DNA from: an uncultured Collinsella sp.
GTDB taxonomy: Bacteria > Actinomycetota > Coriobacteriia > Coriobacteriales > Coriobacteriaceae
Length of the DNA: 64,000 nt
Direction: 5' to 3'
NCBI GenBank assembly: GCA_902470905.1
Contig: CABRIC010000004.1
Location: forward strand, 1-64,000
Shown here: positions 61,570-64,000 of the stretch, in pieces
How positions within the stretch are numbered: the stretch's first letter is position 1
How the letters are laid out: each line of letters begins with the position of its first letter
Translations under genes and position numbers: made by a program
Notes under the pieces: generated by a model
What the model was told of the DNA's origin: nothing
Seen by the model: only the letters and a program-made list of their open reading frames with translations
The model's database searches: none

Positions 61570-63449
61570 TCACCCGCCTGCGGCATCAAGACGATCATGC
61601 GCAGCTGACCGGGCTCGCCCTCAAGACGGTACGCCACGTTACGCCCTTGCAGCGCGCTCTCGAGCTCACGCGCGGCGGGCGTCTGCGACAAATCCTTCTC
61701 GTCATTGGAAAAGAGCGTGGCACGCAACTCCACGCTGCACGAGTCGTGATCGCTCAGGTGATACATGAGCGCCGGATGGTCGGTGGTGTAAGCGAAAAAC
61801 GCAAAGTCATACACGCAGTCGTACAGGGCGCTTACCGTACTGGCGTGCAACGGGCGCCGTATGGCGATAATCGAGGCGCAATCGACGTCGATGGTGCGCA
61901 GGTCGCTTGCGAGCTCGTTGGCAATGAGCTGAATGCGATCGCGATCAAAACCACTCTCCCCGTGTTGTGCCAACGTGAGCGATCCCTTGCGCTTGCAATA
62001 GGCAACGAGCATCTTGGCGCGCTGCAGCATACAGTAACGCTCGTGCGAAGATGCCTCGTCGGTCAACGGCGGCAGAGCGCTCAGTAGGTCGTACATCTCT
62101 TCGAGTGCGCGGGCAAGCGCCCGGTCCACGTCTTGGACCAGCAAGGTCTCGGCCTCTTGATCTGCCAAATGCGTCTTAAGGTCGTAGTCGGCGACAAGCA
62201 GCTCGTTTTGGCGTTGCAGCTCCATGCGACGATGCGCTAGTTCGCGATTGAGATCGTTGAGCTCCGACACGTCTTGGGCAAGCAGCGCCGATCCGCCCAG
62301 CAGCGGAAAGGCGCGATACATTACATCGGGATCGGACGCCACGGCAAAGGCATGGGCGCGCCCGTGCTCCTGGACCCGCAACTCCTCGCGCACGCCCTCT
62401 GGGATCGGCTTTGACACCGGCGTGGTATAGACTTCCTGCAAGTCGCGCGTCATGACCTTTAGGTCGAGCGGCAGGGTATCGAAAATGCCGGCGATATCGT
62501 GGTACGACGGAATGACGCCGCAATCGAGACAGATTTCCATCGCCATCACGCACAGGACGCAATAGACGAGCGAAAAGTTGAGCCTCCATGCCCAGGGCAC
62601 GCGCAGAGCATATGAGATGGCAAAGAATGCGCCGCCCAGCAGCACGAGCGCCGCCGTGCCCGAAAAACGTTGGATGCGGAAGGACGAGGACCGGCCCACC
62701 AGGATAAAAAAGGCCACGAAGTTAAAGGCCGTCCACACCAGAACGGCACCGTAGCCCCAACCGTATGTGTAATCGTTGCTCCAGGTTTCACTCGATCGAT
62801 CGAAGTGGAAGACCTGCTGATGAATATCGTTAGTGAGCACAAAGCCGATAAGCAGGACAGCCATGAACCACAAAACGGTGCGGTACCGACGCCCCATACG
62901 ATGCTGTTCCAAACCCGCGAGGCGCAGACCGCACAGCTGGTAGATCAGCGGAATGAGCGTCATGGGCACGTAGTACAGGTACCACAGCACAGTGGCATAG
63001 AACGGCGTGAACGACTTATATTTGAGGATGACCTCGATCATCCACAGGGCGCAAATGGCGGCGATGGCAACAAGGCGGCGGCGCAACACATAGTCCAAAC
63101 AACGCAGATAGACCAGCACGCCCCAGATCGAAAATGCAATTGCGGCGGCAAGCAGCGGGAGAGAGCTCGAATGGACGAGCGCATCCACGACCTCTTCGGA
63201 CACCTCACTGTAGACGGGCGTGGCGTTGGAAAGCTTGAAATCGGAGGCGAACAACGCCGGCAAGACTGCCAAAAGTATAAGGAACAGCGCAGTGGTGACA
63301 CCGGCGATAGCGAAGACGCGGCGGCGGTATACACGATGCGTTATGCCAACAAGGAATCGCGGCATGGCGAAGAGCCTGCCGCCCCTGGGATCCGCAACCG
63401 GCGCGGTCCGGGCGGCCGCGTGGCCGATATGTCGCTCGCGGGTACCCAT
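61566..63449 (-). CDS. Seven-helix membrane sensor with degenerate kinase-like C-terminus
   Basis: 627 residues from ATG 63449, or fewer if MPRFLVG is the start. Helices at about 35-265: one, an extracytoplasmic loop, then seven packed helices resembling the 7TMR-HisK N-terminal region. A PAS-like segment (about 320-400), a coiled-coil (about 405-445) and a final 180-residue domain (HATPase position) follow. The final domain shows no N-, D- or G-box, and no phospho-acceptor H-box is seen. It probably receives a signal and passes it to the kinase encoded next. A TACACT box ends 9 nt before the ATG, so the mRNA may have almost no leader. Confidence 0.7.
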   Translation of the reverse strand: MGTRERHIGHAAARTAPVADPRGGRLFAMPRFLVGITHRVYRRRVFAIAGVTTALFLILLAVLPALFASDFKLSNATPVYSEVSEEVVDALVHSSSLPLLAAAIAFSIWGVLVYLRCLDYVLRRRLVAIAAICALWMIEVILKYKSFTPFYATVLWYLYYVPMTLIPLIYQLCGLRLAGLEQHRMGRRYRTVLWFMAVLLIGFVLTNDIHQQVFHFDRSSETWSNDYTYGWGYGAVLVWTAFNFVAFFILVGRSSSFRIQRFSGTAALVLLGGAFFAISYALRVPWAWRLNFSLVYCVLCVMAMEICLDCGVIPSYHDIAGIFDTLPLDLKVMTRDLQEVYTTPVSKPIPEGVREELRVQEHGRAHAFAVASDPDVMYRAFPLLGGSALLAQDVSELNDLNRELAHRRMELQRQNELLVADYDLKTHLADQEAETLLVQDVDRALARALEEMYDLLSALPPLTDEASSHERYCMLQRAKMLVAYCKRKGSLTLAQHGESGFDRDRIQLIANELASDLRTIDVDCASIIAIRRPLHASTVSALYDCVYDFAFFAYTTDHPALMYHLSDHDSCSVELRATLFSNDEKDLSQTPAARELESALQGRNVAYRLEGEPGQLRMIVLMPQAGE

Positions 63450-63519
63450 AGTGCTTTTAGTGTACCGACAGATGGGTCGAAAAAGCGGGCCGCATGTCCC
63501 AAAATCCGCAGACGGCGAG

Positions 63520-63552
63520 GCACCCGGCGAGCAGTTAATGCTCGCCGGGTGC
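63520..63552. repeat. Hairpin copy related to the 54756 terminator
   Basis: GCACCCGGCGAGC (63520-63532) / GCTCGCCGGGTGC (63540-63552) with loop AGTTAAT; it shares the core CCCGGCGAG-AGTTAATG-CTCGCCGGG with the terminator at 54756 but has no T-tract. Confidence 0.8.
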
Positions 63553-63636
63553 GTTCGCATTGGGATGCCCATCAAGGAGGTGGCGTCGTACGTGTCCCTT
63601 CTGGTCCATGCGGCTCAAAATCGCGGCGTGATGTGA
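63553..63636 (+). pseudogene. Possible MerR-type regulator remnant
   Basis: A short open stretch reads IGMPIKEVASYVSLLVHAAQ before a stop; this resembles the GxPLKEIxxYVxL segment of MerR-family regulators. No HTH part or upstream start is present, so if real it is a scar. The match is short and uncertain. Confidence 0.3.
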
Positions 63637-63739
63637 ACGGCTGGGGTCAACTTTGCAGCATTTCGAGCTCGGCTTCGATATTGAGACTGGTTCTTTATTA
63701 AAATGGAATTCCAGACAATTGGGCGGCTGGGGGTTAACC

Positions 63740-64000
63740 GTGAGGGGCATGGGAGACACAACCGCATATCTGCGTCGGGGCATTCGAGAGATTATATGCC
63801 TGGCGCTGTTCTCCTTCACGTTTTTGGCGTGCGAGTATCTCTTTGATGTGCGCATGGCCGAGTTCGTGTCTCCGAACGAGGTCGTTATTTATGAGAGCCT
63901 TGTCCTCGGCGCGAGCGTGATTGGCTTTTTTGTGCGCCCCATTCTGTATTATCGTCGTCCCCATGCCATCGACGCGACGAGCGACATCACGGGCGTTTTG
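63740..64000 (+). CDS. N-terminal part of a multi-pass membrane protein, cut by window end
   Basis: Open to the window edge; 87 codons from GTG 63740 (GGGGG about 7 nt upstream) or 84 from ATG 63749. Basic start (TAYLRRGIREI), a first helix ICLALFSFTFLACEYLF, a polar loop, and a second helix VIYESLVLGASVIGFFV followed by RPILYYRRPHA. Coriobacteria have many LuxR regulators with multi-helix N-termini, and this could be one, but no family motif is visible yet. Divergent from the 7TM sensor operon. Confidence 0.65.
   Translation, partial: MRGMGDTTAYLRRGIREIICLALFSFTFLACEYLFDVRMAEFVSPNEVVIYESLVLGASVIGFFVRPILYYRRPHAIDATSDITGVL

Overview
The window is a high-GC bacterial chromosome segment. It has Shine-Dalgarno starts plus at least one probable leaderless start, many GTG/TTG starts and tightly overlapping operons. 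The gene set fits a gut Actinobacterium of the class Coriobacteriia, most likely Collinsella: an ECF vitamin transporter, an Ech-type energy-converting hydrogenase, a sortase-anchored FctA-domain adhesin, LuxS, an NRAMP-related Mg transporter and LuxR-type two-component systems. This assignment is an inference from gene content and style, not a database match. No phage, plasmid, CRISPR array or complete insertion sequence is visible, but the intergenic DNA is unusually rich in structured palindromic repeats of several families.

Layout. 1-8.9 kb holds metabolism and transport: glmU (partial), an ECF transporter (T, fused double ATPase, S), exonuclease III, a sirtuin, a fused folP-folK and a biotin-ligase-like protein. 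9-10.7 kb holds coaX, initiator tRNA and six 57-bp palindromes at an 80-bp period. 10.7-19.5 kb holds a flavin/Fe-S oxidoreductase, a lone IS3-type HTH protein and a five-gene Ech hydrogenase operon whose first gene is an EchA-EchB fusion. 19.5-27.0 kb holds a 2094-residue LPTTG adhesin between two 405-bp palindrome clusters. 27.0-36.1 kb holds a two-component system divergent from an ABC-2 exporter, then a MacB-like ATPase with an FtsX permease. 36.1-48.1 kb holds a DUF362 Fe-S protein, alpha/beta hydrolase, HlyIII and CNNM membrane proteins, a protein like the cyanophycin-synthetase N-terminal domain, YtxH and PRC-barrel proteins, a degenerate polysaccharide deacetylase, and a PRC/MgtE-N/CBS membrane protein coupled to an NRAMP-related (NRMT-type) transporter. 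48.1-54.5 kb holds an OatA-like acyltransferase, ribokinase, nucleoside hydrolase, luxS and a DUF4867 protein. 54.9-59.3 kb holds a zinc-ribbon/SPFH membrane cassette with a lipoprotein. 59.4-63.5 kb holds a 7TM sensor, histidine kinase and response regulator operon. The window ends inside a new membrane-protein gene.

How genes work together. The Ech complex would couple ferredoxin oxidation and H2 formation to ion pumping. The kinase/regulator pair at 27-28.8 kb probably controls the divergent exporter. Ribokinase and nucleoside hydrolase form a nucleoside-ribose salvage pair. The MgtE-like protein is probably a Mg-sensing partner of the NRMT transporter.

Most notable for follow-up: the 57-bp/80-bp palindrome array (with a second pair at 54.4 kb), the 405-bp palindrome clusters around the adhesin, the MgtE-N/CBS-NRMT pair with its structured leader and overlapping short ORF, and the stand-alone CphA-N-like protein.
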